Below are positions 47,521 to 59,843 of a DNA stretch of 64,000 nt, one piece after another. The DNA comes from Cryptococcus deneoformans JEC21 (Eukaryota; Basidiomycota; Tremellomycetes; Tremellales; Cryptococcaceae): the NCBI RefSeq assembly GCF_000091045.1, contig NC_006692.1:72501-136500 (forward strand). Reading direction: 5' to 3'. The notes beneath the pieces were generated by a model. It did not search any database and was not told where the DNA came from. It saw only the letters and a list, made by a program, of their open reading frames with translations. Position 1 is the first letter of the stretch. Each line of letters begins with the position of its first letter. The translations under genes and the position numbers were made by a program.

Positions 47521-50500
47521 TTAAACCATGTTTCTCAACCCGCTTCCAGCCAAACCGACTTGGCTCAATCCATCAACCACGCAGACTGTACCCTTGTACT
47601 CTGGCAAGTACTTGGCGCCAGAGTACGCGCTTTCTTCATATGGTGAGCCCTCGTAAATGGGAGTATGGGTAGCAGCGCAAATATTGAATGATGCGTTTTG
47701 GTCGTAGGCGATTTCGTGGGCGTCTCGAGGGTTACGCTGGCCTCGGGAGATGACAGCACGGGCCTGATGAGACAATGTCAATGTACTATTCCGTTATATA
47801 ACACTTCAAACCAATGCTAGACCTACTTGAGTAATGACAGCCTGACCAGGCTGTGTCTCGATCAACCTCCTAGCAAACACAGCAGCGGTGGCGGTGTTAC
47901 CCGCATCAGAGAACACCTTCATCGCACTACGCAATGCTAATTGGATATGTTGAGTAGCAAGTTCGCAGTGAGTAAAGTAAGCGGCGAGCTCAAGGTTTCG
48001 AACGACGTTTTCGGGATCTTGGACGGCAATTCGTCGTCGTTCAACTTCCATAGTGAGGCCAATGATGTATTCTCGACAAGAGGTGACAAGCTCCTTTATC
48101 TGTTGTCCGTGACGTTAGTACATCGCGTGCAGGAGTCATCACCAAGGGTAAACTCACCTCCTCAGCATCTTCCTCGGATTCAACAACTACCAACAAAAGT
48201 TTTGACAATACATTTTTGAACGTTGCAAGCGCCTCAACAAATTTACCCCTAGCAAAGTACTTGTTGGCATCGGCCACCTCGGTTGCCTTCAGCTCGTTAT
48301 AGTTGAGAGGAACGGCAGGCAGGGCGTCGCGAAGTTCGGCGGTTTCGGGATTTCGGCGAACATTGAGTCGAAGAGGAGGGAGGGAAGCGTTGGCAGGGAC
48401 GTAAACGTGAGAGTGTTGGTAGGCTTGGAGGAACAAAGGCTTAAGAGGTTCAAAGTTGACAACGCCGACTTGCTTATTGAGCAACTAAGTAAAAATAAAT
48501 CATTAGCTCACTATTTCATCGTCATGAAAGCAGATCAGTCCATCCACTCACAAGCATGGCAGATTCGAAAGCACCGGCGGCTGCATGGTCGATAGCCAAT
48601 GCAGAGTTATTTTGCCAAATCTCATCCTCGCTCGCACCAGGCTCGACACCCTGACTCAAATCCGCCTCAGCCAAAACGTCTTCACCGTCAAACTCTTCCT
48701 CTTCGACATCAGGCACTTCGACGTTGGCGTCAAGATCCCATCCTTCATCCTCATCAGCAGCTTGCTCCTCTCCTTCGTCTTCCTCAACAGGAACATCCGC
48801 CGCCCAAGCATCCAGTTGTTCTCCACTTTCTTCACCGCCGATCAAAGCGTCGACACCACCGTTAGCAAGTGCTCGGTCAAAGAAGCTCTCACCAAGGTCC
48901 TTGAGAGGCCAGTTGGAGTCGGATTGAGAGAAGGTGATGGGAGGGGGGGCGAGGGAAGAGTGACCAGAGTTCTGAGGGGGAGGAGGCAGGTCATCCTCGG
49001 TCAAGCCAGCTTCATCAAGAATCTCCAAGGCAAGGTCGTCAAGGCCGTTGGTTTTGGCAGTGTAGTAAGCGAGGGGGTACTGGCCAGTTTCACGAAGCAC
49101 AACGACACGAGATCGAACGTCACCGAGGTACAAAGAGTTTTGGAACCTAGACATATTGTCGCCTCGTTTGCCAGCGATGACTTGCATCATATTAAGCTTC
49201 TGGGTGTTGCCGGTGATCAAATAGAGGAAGGAGAGCTTGTCGAAGTTTCTAGTCTTCTGATACGCGGTCTCGACAATCTGTAATGTATTAGTAAGGCGCG
49301 ACATGTAACGTAAAACCAACACTCACTTGATGATTACCTTGCTGCAACGCAGCGGCACCCAACCTCTCCCAAACGTCATGCCTGTCAACAGCCCTAGCCA
49401 TCTCCAACGCAACCGCCAAGTTACCACACTCAATAGCAAGATCGAACCTAGTCTGCTCATCTTGCACAAAGTGGAGAGCGATCTCGGGGTATCCCTTCTT
49501 CTGAAGATAACCAATGATACTCTGACCAACAAGATTGCTATTTCGAATGATATGCAAGACTTCATCATAGTTCTTGCGGTTGAGAGCAAGCTTGAATCGG
49601 TACTCAGCAGGGTCAATGTTAATAGCCTGCGGCTTGGCGGAACGGTCGAGACAGTGAACGACAGAACCCTTGACTCGAGTGAGGTACACAGGCTGTTCAA
49701 GAGTTTTGATGATCCCGTTATCACCTTGAGAAAGAGCGTACTTGATGTGGTTCAAAGTGGTGTATATGAGCACACCGCTGTCGTCCCAAGCGGCAGACTT
49801 GATTCGAATCGTCTCGTGGATGAGAGCGCTTTGAGAAAGAGACTTGTTGGCAATGGTGATTGTGTGCTTGCTCAAGAGGGCGACCATGTTACCATCGGTG
49901 CTCCATACAACATACTTAACGGGAGGGGTATTGATTTCGGCAACAATCTTTTGCTGCTGAATGTCGAAAAGGACTACAGAAGAAGGAGTGGCGAGCAAAA
50001 TGGACGCCGTACCGCCGTAAAATATCTCAGACGTCTGGACAGGGCACTTGATAGTCTTGGTGATAGAGTTGGAAAGATCCTTAATTTCGATGTTCTGGGC
50101 ACCCTTGTCGAGGACTGCGAACCTGTTCCTTGCCACGAAGAGCGCACAGAACCCTGTACCCTTCTTACCGTCTGAAGGCACATCCCTGCCATCCTGAGCA
50201 GTAGGCGCAGTAGACTTGGGCAGAGTGATAAGTTCATAGATACCGTTATCAGAAGGAGATGTCACGATAACAGCTCGTTCAGCGGGGTTGTAGCTGAGGG
50301 TTCGAGGAGGAATGTATTGGGAGCCAAACTTGCGGACGGAGCAGATGCCTTGGCTGTTACCGCTAGATATGTCGGCCATGCGTACAACCTTGTCTTTGAT
50401 GTAGAAAAGTTGATTACCAGACAAGGAGAAGGGGGGACGCTCTCGTTCAAGCTTAAAGACTATCAGACCGTTGTCGTGGCCAGCAGCAAACAAGTTGAGC

Positions 50501-51635
50501 TCAGGGTGGGCAGTTAACACCCAAAACCTATCGTGTTCCCGCCTAAAGGTCTGGACGGCTGTTCTCTTGGTCATGTCCCAAGCCCTGATAGTCTTGTCCT
50601 CACTCGCACTCAAAATCAACTCGTGCTTGGGGTGGAACATAGTCATGGAGACGTTGTTGAAGTGACCTCTGCAGCTGTCCACTTCCCAGGCTTTGGTTTC
50701 GGACATAAGCCAAAGCTTGACTTGGCGGTCATCACCACAAGAGACGATGAGGGGAAGGGTAGGATGGAAGGAAGCCCAGTTGACACCTCGGTCGTGACCT
50801 TCGAGGACATACTTGACTACAGCATCGGTGTTGCCAAACAAATCAGCTTGACCCTGGCTGGCACGAGCGATTTGTTCTTCGGCAGACATGGGAGCTTGAG
50901 AAGCTTGGTTTTTCTTGCGGAGACCGGAGATGTCCCATACACGAACGGTAAGGTCCATAGAGGCGGAGATGACGAGGTCGTCCCACGGGTGAAATTGTGC
51001 GCACATGATGTAGTGGTTGTGGCCGGTGAGGATGGCAATACAAGTCCTTGATTGCCAGTTCCAGATTCTGATAGTCTGGTCGTCGGATGCAGAGATAATC
51101 CAGGGGTATTCCCGATGGAAGAAAACAGTTCGGACATAGTCGAGATCTGCCACTCGTCAATGACACATTCATAAAGCTGTTCGAGTCACTCACGGCCAGT
51201 CAGAGTAAAAAGGCATTTTCTTTGTTTGTAGTTCCACACCTTGATCTTGTAATCATCACCACCGGAACAGAAGATGGGTTGAGTGGGGTGAAAACAGATA
51301 CCTCGAACAGGACCTAACATATGTTAGTACTGCCATTGAATTCTCCTATGAGGAGTCACTTACCATCATGCTCATCATATCGGTCCACTAAAGTGCCCAT
51401 CTGGTAGTTCCATAGTTGGATTGTTCCATTATGCAAGGACGCCGCAAGCAAGGGCTGCTTTGGGTCTACACGAGATGTCAGCGCGGGACCATGCTCCGTG
51501 CTCCTCTATGCTTCTTCAGACGTACGGAAGGCGATGCCCTTAACTCTTGGGGATTTGCTTTCAAACTATGCAAATGTGAGCTCCGATCTAATCCAGGATC
51601 CCAGCTGTATGACTGACCTTTGTGAGCATCTGCAT
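47521..51635 (-). CDS. COP1: Coatomer subunit alpha (alpha-COP)
   Basis: The largest COPI coat subunit, needed for Golgi-to-ER retrograde transport and cargo KKXX recognition. Spliced 5' exons give [17 protein letters not shown] at 51629 (an ATG two codons earlier, 51635, adds MQ), then [20 protein letters not shown] and [20 protein letters not shown]. The seven-bladed WD40 propeller follows ([76 protein letters not shown]). Next come the second propeller and alpha-solenoid ([20 protein letters not shown]), an acidic linker ([19 protein letters not shown]) and the COPI-C domain, with [16 protein letters not shown] and the end [14 protein letters not shown] at 47521-47523. The size of about 1,200 aa is normal. 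The large plus-strand frames inside this gene are antisense shadows. Confidence 0.97.
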
Positions 51636-52110
51636 CTTGCCCCGAGGATCTCAATCCTTCTTGGTCGTTCTCCAATAGTGTTGCGAGTCAGAAGAAGCGG
51701 GAAATCGGAGTGGACTGGTGCGGACGGCCTGTTATTCTCAGCGCTGTCGACTGATATACGATTTTGGGGAGAGTTTGGAGAGTATAGAGTTATGGGACGT
51801 TGTGGGTAATGGGTCTCTGTTGTCGGACGTGACGTGGTGAGCGGAGGGTGAGCGCGCAGAGTGCCACATTGCTTAACTCCGGCATTCTCCGATCACACCC
51901 AGTGGGTCTTCTCTATCGGCCAACTATTATTAGAGACGTCCTGCCTCGTCCGTCTGTCAGCAATTACTTACTGCATGCTGCGTTGTTTGGGGGAATCATG
52001 TGTTCTCAGTTATGTCAAAACTCTACAAGGAATTGGGTGTCTATAATTGCTCAAGCGGTTGGATTAATAACGACATGCAATAAAATCACGTTCATTCACA
52101 GTTGTCTGCT
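51636..52110. other. Intergenic, about 475 bp
   Basis: The alpha-COP promoter and the 3' flank of the KDEL-ended repeat protein. No gene or clear motif was seen. Confidence 0.55.
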
Positions 52111-55100
52111 CTACAACTCATCCTTGGTCTCCTTCCCTCTTTTATGCCCATGGCCATGCGAATAATCCTCCACCTTTTTTCCGTCCCTCTCCAAATCCCT
52201 CTTGATCTGCTCCGCATGCTTCCTCACCAAACTCTCCGCTGCCTGTCGCGCACTTGCTGCCCGGGCCTTAACATCTTCAACATACTCTCCAGCAGTCTCC
52301 GGGGTAGGTGTAGCTCCAAGAATAGAGGACGCTGAGCGGGTAGCAGAGTGGATGGAGGAGGAAGCTTCTTTTTGCAAAGACGAGAGGATGGAGGATCCAG
52401 TTGAGAGAGCCTCGGCGGCGGTGGAAGAGCCAACAGAAACGAGGGATGAGAGGTAGCTAGATGCAGAAGAAGCCAGAGGCTCTTGGGTTGAGACGGCACC
52501 AAGAACTTCTTGTATCTGGGTAGCAAGCCTGGAGGCTTGCTCAGTCACGGCCTCAGCAGCATCGATGACACCCTCGCTAGCAGCATTATAAACAGACTCG
52601 GCGTACTCCCCGGGCGTCTCGGGGGTAGGGGTACCTCCAGCAGCCTTAACCATACTCCTAGTCGCGTCGTGCACATTGCTACCCGCAGTATCATAAATTG
52701 ACGCGACACCCTGCTTGACGACACCAGCGATAGACTCAAGATACTCCTTTGCATACTCGGGGGAAGGCGTAGCTCCAGCAGCGCTAAGAGCAGACCGGGT
52801 AGCAGAGTGAACAGAAGAGGATGCATCGGTAGCGACGGAAGCAGCGGATTCGGTGATCACAGAAGCAACTGAAGCGGCAGAGTCGGTCGCGGCGTGATAT
52901 GCAGACTCAATGTGTTCGGCCGGAGATTCGGGAGAGGGTGTACCACCGACGGCGCTCACAGCGACTCGAGAGGCATCATGCGCAGCAGAGCTCGCGGCCG
53001 CAATCACAAACTCGACAGTCTCACCCAAAGACTCGGGAGTGGGAGTGGCACCGATGGCGAGAGAAGCTGATCTAGTGGCGTCATGGACAACAGCAGAAGC
53101 GGCACCAGCAAGAGACTGAAGACCCACTTGAGCGGCAGAGTAAACGCTCTGAATGTGCTCCTTGGGAGATTCAGGAGAAGGAGTGGCGCCAACAGCCTTG
53201 GAAACTGACTTGGTCGCCTCGTGAAGGCTCGAGCTGGCTGCAGAGATGACAGAGTTGACAGCAACATTAGCAGCGCTGTAAACGCTCTCGCCGTGCTCTC
53301 TAGGAGACTCGGGGGTAGGGGTACCACCAGCGGCCTTGATGATAGTTCGAGTGGCATCGTGGACATTTGAGCTAGCGACAGAAAGGATAGAGTCGACGCT
53401 AGATTTAGCTTGTTCGACGATACCGGCGGTCGTAGTTTCACCCGAAGCAGCACTTAAAGCACTCATCACTTGTTCCTTGCCCTTGCCGATGATACCAGCG
53501 GCTCCCGCAACACCTGCAGCGGCAGCACCAGCCTCGCCTACCACAGGGAGGATGCTGACCTTTCCAGGCTCAGGCTTCTTCTCCTTGTTCTTCTCCTTCT
53601 TCTCCTTCTCTTCCTTCTTAGAATCCTCAACAGCTTCCCTGGCTTCGATACGGTCAAAAGCAGTCCTCTTAAGTATGCCGATTCGAGTTCGGAAAGCCTC
53701 GTGAATGTCATCAAGCTCGAGACGAAGTTCAGCGAAAGGTTTGGCCAGAGTGGGATCTTCGGAGATCTTGGCGTACTTTTCCTTCCAGCTGTCGGCGACT
53801 TTGCGGACTTCGTGGTACTTGTCCCAGTCCTTGACAGTGGTTTTGTCAGAAGAGGACATCTGCTATTTGTTAGCTTTACGTCAGCGAGTAGTATGGGTGC
53901 TCACCTTGGCCGCCAAGGCTTGGTAGTCATTACCCAAAATCGCATCCAACTTGTCAGATTGGTCCTTTACAATAGGCTTCCTCTCATCATAAACCCTCTC
54001 CTTCAACAAATCCAGCCTCTTCTGAATCTTTTCCACCGTCTTCCTGACCCTATTGTCAGACGTGCCGCTGGACATCTTGACTTGATCCCTGGTCAAGCTG
54101 GTGGACTGGGTATAGAGCTTGTCAAGACCCTTGAGGACATATTCAATCTCCCGATCAATCTCGGAACGCATGTTTGTGGCAAATTGGGGGAGCTTGTGGT
54201 TGAGCACATCCCTCTGGAGGTCTTGGATCTGGAAAAGAAAGCATAGTTAGCATTAGTCTACAATGTGATCAAGGAGTATTTCATTCAATTTACCTTTTCC
54301 TTCACCTGAGCTTCACCTTTCTTGCCCTCTTCGTTAATCTTGACCTTCAGGTCCTTAACAGCGCGGTCAAGCTCCTTACGGTCAAAAGGTTTCTCTTTGA
54401 CTTCTTCCTTCACCTTCTTGGGTTCAGACTTGGCCTTGCCCTTGGGCCCAGCCTTGGTCTCAGCCTTCGCGATCTTGAGCTTCTCCCTGGTCTCTTCGCG
54501 CTTTGACTTTTCAGCGTCGCCAAAATAATCATCCATCCCACCCCTGGATTCCGCAGCAGTCAAACCGGTCACGGGCAGCCAATCAGCCAACATGCTCAAC
54601 AGAGACTTGGGCTTTTCAGGGGTCTGGGGAAAGACAGCCTGATACACTGGCTGGACGTAAGAGATGTGGATGTGCTTGTGGTAGAGGGCGTAATAGGGAG
54701 CAAGGAAAGCGGAAGCCTGTTCGACGTAAGGGCCGACGTGAGGCTCGAGATAGACTCGGTACTGGGCGCAGGCGTGGCTTTGAGCAAATGTCAGCAGTGA
54801 ATAAACGAAACTTAATTACTCACGCTTTGAAAAGCTTCCAAGTCTTGCTGATGTACTGCGCTCCAATCTCTAAGCCTCTGACAGCCCTAGGTCCGAGGAC
54901 CTGGGTGGCAATTCTCTTAGCCTCCACACTTGCTCGGAGGGCATAGGGCTTGCTCCACTGGTAAGCCTGGTTTCCTTTCTCGGATGAGATCGTGTAGCCC
55001 TTGTGCGCGTATCTACCAGCATGCCCAGTAAATGGGTGGCTCGCGGCATACTGATAGAACTTTGTCACGTAGTCTCTAGTCTGGTTGGCGTAGACATTCG

Positions 55101-55936
55101 CTTTGGCTACGTACGGCGAGGCAAAGGCAGAGATGCGGGCAGTATAAGGGTCGGCAAACGTATGGTACTTGGCCCTGAAATAAGGGATGTGAGGCTGGAT
55201 AAAGGTGAGATAAAACCTCCTCACACCTCGGCGGATTCGATTGACAACAGGCTTGATTGGTCCGTTCCAGGCCTTGACGCCGATTTGCTTGGCCTGACGC
55301 GAAGCAGGTTCAACATAGTCGATATAAGGAGCAGAGGTGGTGATCTTGGTGTGTAAGTCGTCAAGGATAGGATAGATGTAAGGCTGGAGCACCTCGCGAT
55401 GATAAACATTGGCCGGATAGCAGAGGACCGGATGTGACTGGTGTTCGGGATAGCCGAGGGGAGAGAGAACAAATTTGTTCAAAGCGGATGGAGGGCCAGG
55501 AGGAGGACATAGGACTGTAGAGGCAAGCGAGAGGATGATGAGGAAAGGAATAGTGCTGACAAGTGAGAAAAAACCCCAAGGGTATCTCTTTGCCGTAGCT
55601 ACAGTTCTTTTTGGCAGCGTCTGTCGCAACAGTTAGTCAAAATCAATGTTCTCATACGACACGCGACCAACCTTTGCAACCGCAGCGGTCTTGTTCGCAG
55701 CCACAGTAACTTTTTGGTTTACATTTTGGCTAGATGTGGATCTCGGCGTTGTGGGACCGTCCTTCTATTTCATCAGCTCGATTCTTCTGGCTCTCAGTGA
55801 TACTTACGTAGAACTTGGGAGTGGATGGGGCACTGAGGTTTGGTTGGCTGGTCTTGCGCGCGGTAGGCGGAGTGCCCGAGGGTACTCGCTTTACAAGGGG
55901 AGGTGGCTCTGACGCCTTGGGCTTGCTCTTCGACAT
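52111..55936 (-). CDS. Predicted type II ER membrane protein with seven H-x-A-T-R...G-A-T-P-x-P-E repeats and C-terminal KDEL
   Basis: One multi-exon gene; the AAG/GTGAGC...TAGCAG/ATG junction near 53860-53905 joins the large 3' exon (which begins MSSSDKTTVKDWDKYHEVRK) in frame to upstream exons. Total about 1,150 aa. It starts MSKSKPKASEPPPLVKRVPS at 55936: a Pro/Ser/Lys-rich, probably cytosolic tail. One TM follows (WGFFSLVSTIPFLIILSLAS), then a Tyr/Pro-rich region of PYxxxA-type units (HIPYFRAKYHTFADPYTARI), a Lys/Glu-rich stretch, a coiled-coil-like region and seven Ala/Ser-rich repeats, each with H[DES]A[TS][RK] and G[AG]TP[TS]PE. The end is HGHGHKRGKETKDEL. KDEL plus one TM with a basic N-side fits a lumenal C-terminus held in the ER. 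The function is unknown. The yeast She10/Osw7 family is a possible relative by architecture only. Confidence 0.85.
52240..53420 (-). repeat. Seven protein repeats (H-[DES]-A-[TS]-[RK] ... G-[AG]-T-P-[TS]-P-E)
   Basis: Seven copies of an Ala/Ser-rich unit occur in the KDEL-ended protein. Three of the spacings between successive HxAT motifs are 46 residues; the others are about 35, 57 and 107. The conserved core is a short helix start, HDATRS-like, then G-A-T-P-T-P-E. Each Pro-rich turn probably ends one helix and starts the next. Confidence 0.85.
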
Positions 55937-56260
55937 TACCTGTTATTTTGAAGATCGAAGATGTTCTTGACGGGAAGTGTCAGGTGCAGCGAAATGTTGA
56001 TGCTCCAGCTTTCTGTCGAAACGTCATCACTTATGTGAGGGGGTGAAATATATTTACATTTCCACTTCCTCCCAAACGTTACATAAGCCCATCTTATCTC
56101 GTGCCTGAAGATTCTGCGCACGTGCGTGATCAGCAGCGTATCGATGGCCTTCCGGCATTATCACCATTTTTTCATGCCAAGTAAAGATTCTTCTATGTCT
56201 AAATAAACAAACTTGCTCAGCGAATAGCTGCCACATCCTAGCTCATGAGACTGGCCCTGA
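55937..56260. promoter_or_regulatory. Divergent promoter, about 324 bp
   Basis: The compact intergenic region between the KDEL-ended protein (minus) and the SPX-RING ligase (plus). No specific site was recognised. Confidence 0.5.
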
Positions 56261-58585
56261 ATGAAATACGGCAAAGAGTTTCAGCAGCTTCTCGATAGCT
56301 CCGACTTTCCAGAGGAGTGGAAATCTTCTGCTATCGAGTATCGCCGGGTGGGTTTGTTTCGGATACGATCATACTAGCTACACACTGAAGTGACTCATCT
56401 AGCTCAAGAAGATCATCAAAGATGTAGTCGCAGAGCTCACTTCCATGGGCCTTTCACCAGATATTCTCAACAAACTGCTCGTCGCAGACAATCATTCCGT
56501 GGTATCGGACAGGCGCAACAGCAATAGCAGTGGAACACCCGAAAATGAGCTTATAGAGTTTGAGTTTGAGAGTGAAGAAGGCAGTCCATCCGTGTTTCGG
56601 TCCGGACGTCTTCCCTTGCACCACGAACCGCAAGAAGTTCTGGTCGATCCGGTACTCGATGACGACAGATACCTCAGCACCGATAACTTACATCACCCTC
56701 ATCCTCACAAGTTTAGATTACGGCTTTTGTCAGAAGCTTCCCAAGACGCTGAACCGTGTAGTATGGCCGACTTGCCTACAGCACAGAACCTGTCACAAGT
56801 TACATCGGCATATCAAAATGGTCCTTTAAACGGCAGAAGAGGATCTGAGGGAAGCCATAAGAACCGGAGGGTTGTCAAGAGAGCTGTAAGCGTAGGTCAT
56901 GGCGGAATAAAGGCAGAATATGTCGTTACTGGTGAGAAACGTACGCCCCTCAAAAGAGCATCGCTGATCAATACGGTTGCAGGTGCTCCAGATCATCCAG
57001 TACCCCAGATCCGCCTTCATCTCTCAGCTCTTACATCCCACCTCCCATCTCCATCACCTCCACCATCCTTTGCCGAGTCTGAAATAGGAACAGATACAGA
57101 GACTGAAGACGAGGATCCCCCAATATACTCGGCGCCCCGAACGCCGCGAGCGTTTGATCGTTTTTGTATTCTGTCTCCAAATCCTAGCCTCAATCGAATC
57201 AACGCGGCTAAATCCCCAATCTGGGCTATCGCCAGTAGCAGGAATTTTGACGGATTGGCAGATCTATCTCTGGGAGAGGCAGCTATGGAAGAAGAAACAT
57301 TGCCTACTCCAATTCAACAGTCCTTCAAGACACCTGAGGGGATACCTCACTCAGAACGAGAATTCATCATCCCCCTCTCATCAGACTTTACCTTCTTCTC
57401 TCTACTCACTACTGCACTTACCTCTCTCTCCTCTTTCCACGCCAGACAACAGATCCTCTTTCAACAATCCGTCGAAAAGCTTTGTGAAATGATTTCAAAA
57501 TCCATATCGCCGCAAGCTAGTATTGAAATCCTCCCCACGCCCCTCACACCATCCAATGAAATCACACCTAGGATGCATCCCTCCAAGGCTTCTCGCAAGG
57601 ACTTGTATGCATGGCGGGAGATATTCACTCTTTGGATCGAAGCACAAATATTCGAATCCAACAGCGAGAGAAACCGGGGAGAACGAACGGTGGAGGAAGC
57701 GGAGTTGAGACTACAAAAATTTGCCAATCAAGTCGTTAAGCGTGGCCTGGGGGATAGGCGCACGATGAAGGGGAAGAAAGTGAGAGAAGCATGGGAAGAG
57801 TTCCTGAGGTTGAACGTTTTATTATTGGACTTGAAGAAGTTCCAGAGTGCCAATATCAAAGCCGCAAGGAAGTAAGTCCTGTTTTGCTTCGTACTAATTT
57901 GACATGACTGATTATGGGAAAAGGATTTTGAAGAAGCACGATAAACGTACAGCACTCACAGCATCGACTGGTTTTCAGGCCTTCGTTCGGTCTACACTCA
58001 CAGCGCAAATAGATGAAGACGGGAACATTTCCACATGGGTCTTTTATAATACGTCGCTTCCTCACGTCCTCCTGGCCAGCTTAACCAGTACTCTTTTACC
58101 GTACGTGGCACCTGACATTTATCAACGCATAACTGACTCTTAGCCTTCATCAGGATTCTTCCAAGTCTCGATGACTACGCTTGTTTAATTTGCACTTCAA
58201 TTGCATTCAAACCAATCAGACTTGCCTGCGGCCATTTGTTTTGCGTTAGGTGCTTGGTGAAAATGCAAAAAGCTGGGAAGGGGAAGTGTCCTTTGTGTCG
58301 ATCAGATGTCATTCTATTGGCTGATAAAAGTGAGTTGCGGTCTTTCTGTACGTTCATGTGGATATCGAGCTGACAGTTATGCGTAAAGCGTGTCTGGATT
58401 TGACCGTCATGAAGTGAGCGCATCCAAATTTCCTCTTAACATCTGCTGACATTGACTTTTTGTCCAGCTTCATGAAAGAATGGTTTCCGAAAGAAGTCAA
58501 AGCAAAGCAGAAGGAGAATGATGAAGAGATTGTGAAAGAGCAGGCACGAGAAACAGGTATGGACACGAGGTGTTGCATCATGTAG
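56261..58585 (+). CDS. SPX-RING E3 ubiquitin ligase with C-terminal CaaX box
   Basis: It starts MKYGKEFQQLLDSSDFPEEW at 56261, continuing SSAIEYRR, an intron, then LKKIIKDVVAEL. This is the N-terminal SPX signature (binds inositol pyrophosphates that report phosphate status). The SPX domain is split by a long, low-complexity Ser/Pro/Glu insert. Its helical core resumes at SDFTFFSLLTTALTSLSSFH, AWREIFTLWIEAQIFES and LDLKKFQSANIKAARKILKK, HDKRTALTASTGFQ. The RING follows: CLICTSIAFKPIRLACGHLF, CVRCLVKMQKAGKGKCPLCR (C3HC4). The protein ends MDTRCCIM with TAG at 58583-58585; CCIM is a farnesylation-type CaaX box. SPX-RING ligases such as fission yeast Pqr1 limit phosphate uptake by degrading transporters. 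Membrane anchoring through CaaX would suit that role (inference). About six introns are present. Confidence 0.9.
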
Positions 58586-59038
58586 AGGAGTAGCCGCTAT
58601 TAGTTATATCTTCTCACTTTCGGGTTTTATGAGTGTCATGGCATATACCACAGAATAAGAATCAAAAACGAGAATATTCTGCATTGAGACAAAAAGGATA
58701 AGAGTAACAAATCAAACGTGTCGGATGTCGAAATTGATATGTACCTGCTACTGTGCGGATGTAGTATTGCAAATCGCAAAGGACCTTCTAAGCCGGCAGA
58801 GTCGATGTCGGATGACAGAGGGGTAAGACCCCACCAAAGGAAAATCTGCCAGCAATCCTTTCTGTGCCCCCTAACATGACTTGACACCAATGAGCTACGT
58901 ACCATTGTGAGGCTTTCATCTATCCGTATCGGACAGTATCTTAGAAAGATGATGCTGGTAATCCAACTATCGCCTTCACAACCCCTCATCCCCATAACCA
59001 ACTCCAATCCACTCCACAACATCCGTCGTCATCAAAAG
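58586..59038. other. Intergenic, about 450 bp
   Basis: This lies between the SPX-RING gene and the secreted-protein gene, both on the plus strand. An in-frame stretch from 58907 extends the next gene upstream of its signal peptide but is not thought to be translated. Confidence 0.5.
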
Positions 59039-59662
59039 ATGTTCGCCCTCCTCACAATCTTCACTCTTTTGTCTTTCCTCATCCCCTCTCTCGCCCTCCC
59101 GACAGTTCGCAACAACGTCCTTCTCAACTCTACCGCCGCACCTCCCAAGCGCGAACCGACTTCTGTCATCGTTTCCATCAATATCCCCATCTACACTTCG
59201 ATGTTGTCCAACTTTTCCAATCCGGATGATTCAGAACCAAGCGCCTTGGCTGGACCGGGTACGATAGGATTGCAAATTTGGGAGGGTGATGTAATCGAAC
59301 ATGAGTGGAAGATCTCTGAGAAGGCGATTAATGATGATGGTGATGCAAGTCTCGATGTTTGGAGCCTACAAGCAAGTCTTTCCTGGATTGATGGTGGGCT
59401 GAGAAGGCTGATCATTAATCAGTGCCACCTTATTTTGACAAGCTCTGTGGCCTCAAACTCCCACTTTGTCTTCACCCTCAGTCCCAAGTCCCCATTCATC
59501 AGTGGTAGTATGGCTAGCGAGATTGTTTTCGAGTGTTACGATTTGCAGCGTCTGAAAGATGGCGTGTGTGATAAGGACTACGACCCTTCTTTCAATTCAG
59601 TAAGCTTGAATGACAAGGATAACATCGCGAGCATTGACTTTGAAATTTTCGGTGCAGAATGA
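59039..59662 (+). CDS. Small secreted protein of unknown function
   Basis: A single-exon frame of 207 aa. I chose the ATG at 59039 because it begins a clear signal peptide: MFALLTIFTLLSFLIPSLAL, with cleavage likely after SLA or just beyond. The frame is open for 44 more codons upstream, but that part would bury the signal. The mature part has one to two N-glycosylation sites (NST, NFS), a VSINIPIYTSML segment and several beta-strand-like stretches. Three Cys (QCHL, ECYD, VCDK) occur in the last third. It ends DFEIFGAE with TGA at 59660-59662. I recognise no family. It is convergent with the Vps71 gene. Confidence 0.7.
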   Translation: MFALLTIFTLLSFLIPSLALPTVRNNVLLNSTAAPPKREPTSVIVSINIPIYTSMLSNFSNPDDSEPSALAGPGTIGLQIWEGDVIEHEWKISEKAINDDGDASLDVWSLQASLSWIDGGLRRLIINQCHLILTSSVASNSHFVFTLSPKSPFISGSMASEIVFECYDLQRLKDGVCDKDYDPSFNSVSLNDKDNIASIDFEIFGAE

Positions 59663-59843
59663 TAATGACATTCGAGAGATGGACTGAAAAGGTCGGCACC
59701 ACATCAACCGCTCTGTACGGCTCAGTGCACGCCGTGAGCCCTTAGTTGTTATATCATTTCCTGATTTCCCGATGGCATCAATCATGCGATACTGATACAA
59801 CATACCATCTCGTAGTATTATACTGTCCTTGCCCTGATGTAGA

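Noticed and set aside
48585..49283. 232-aa plus-strand frame
   Set aside because: Antisense to the acidic linker and solenoid of alpha-COP.
49327..50175. 282-aa plus-strand frame
   Set aside because: Fully antisense to the alpha-COP WD40 and solenoid coding region; shows no domain and follows the complement of real codons.
53860..53905. Two separate genes, with MSSSDKTTVKDW as the start of the downstream one
   Set aside because: A good GTGAGC...TAGCAG intron joins the upstream exons in frame (AAG then ATG), so the Met is internal.
53470..54246. 258-aa plus-strand frame
   Set aside because: Antisense to the KDEL-ended protein; Leu/Ser-rich composition arises from the complement of Lys/Glu/Ala codons.
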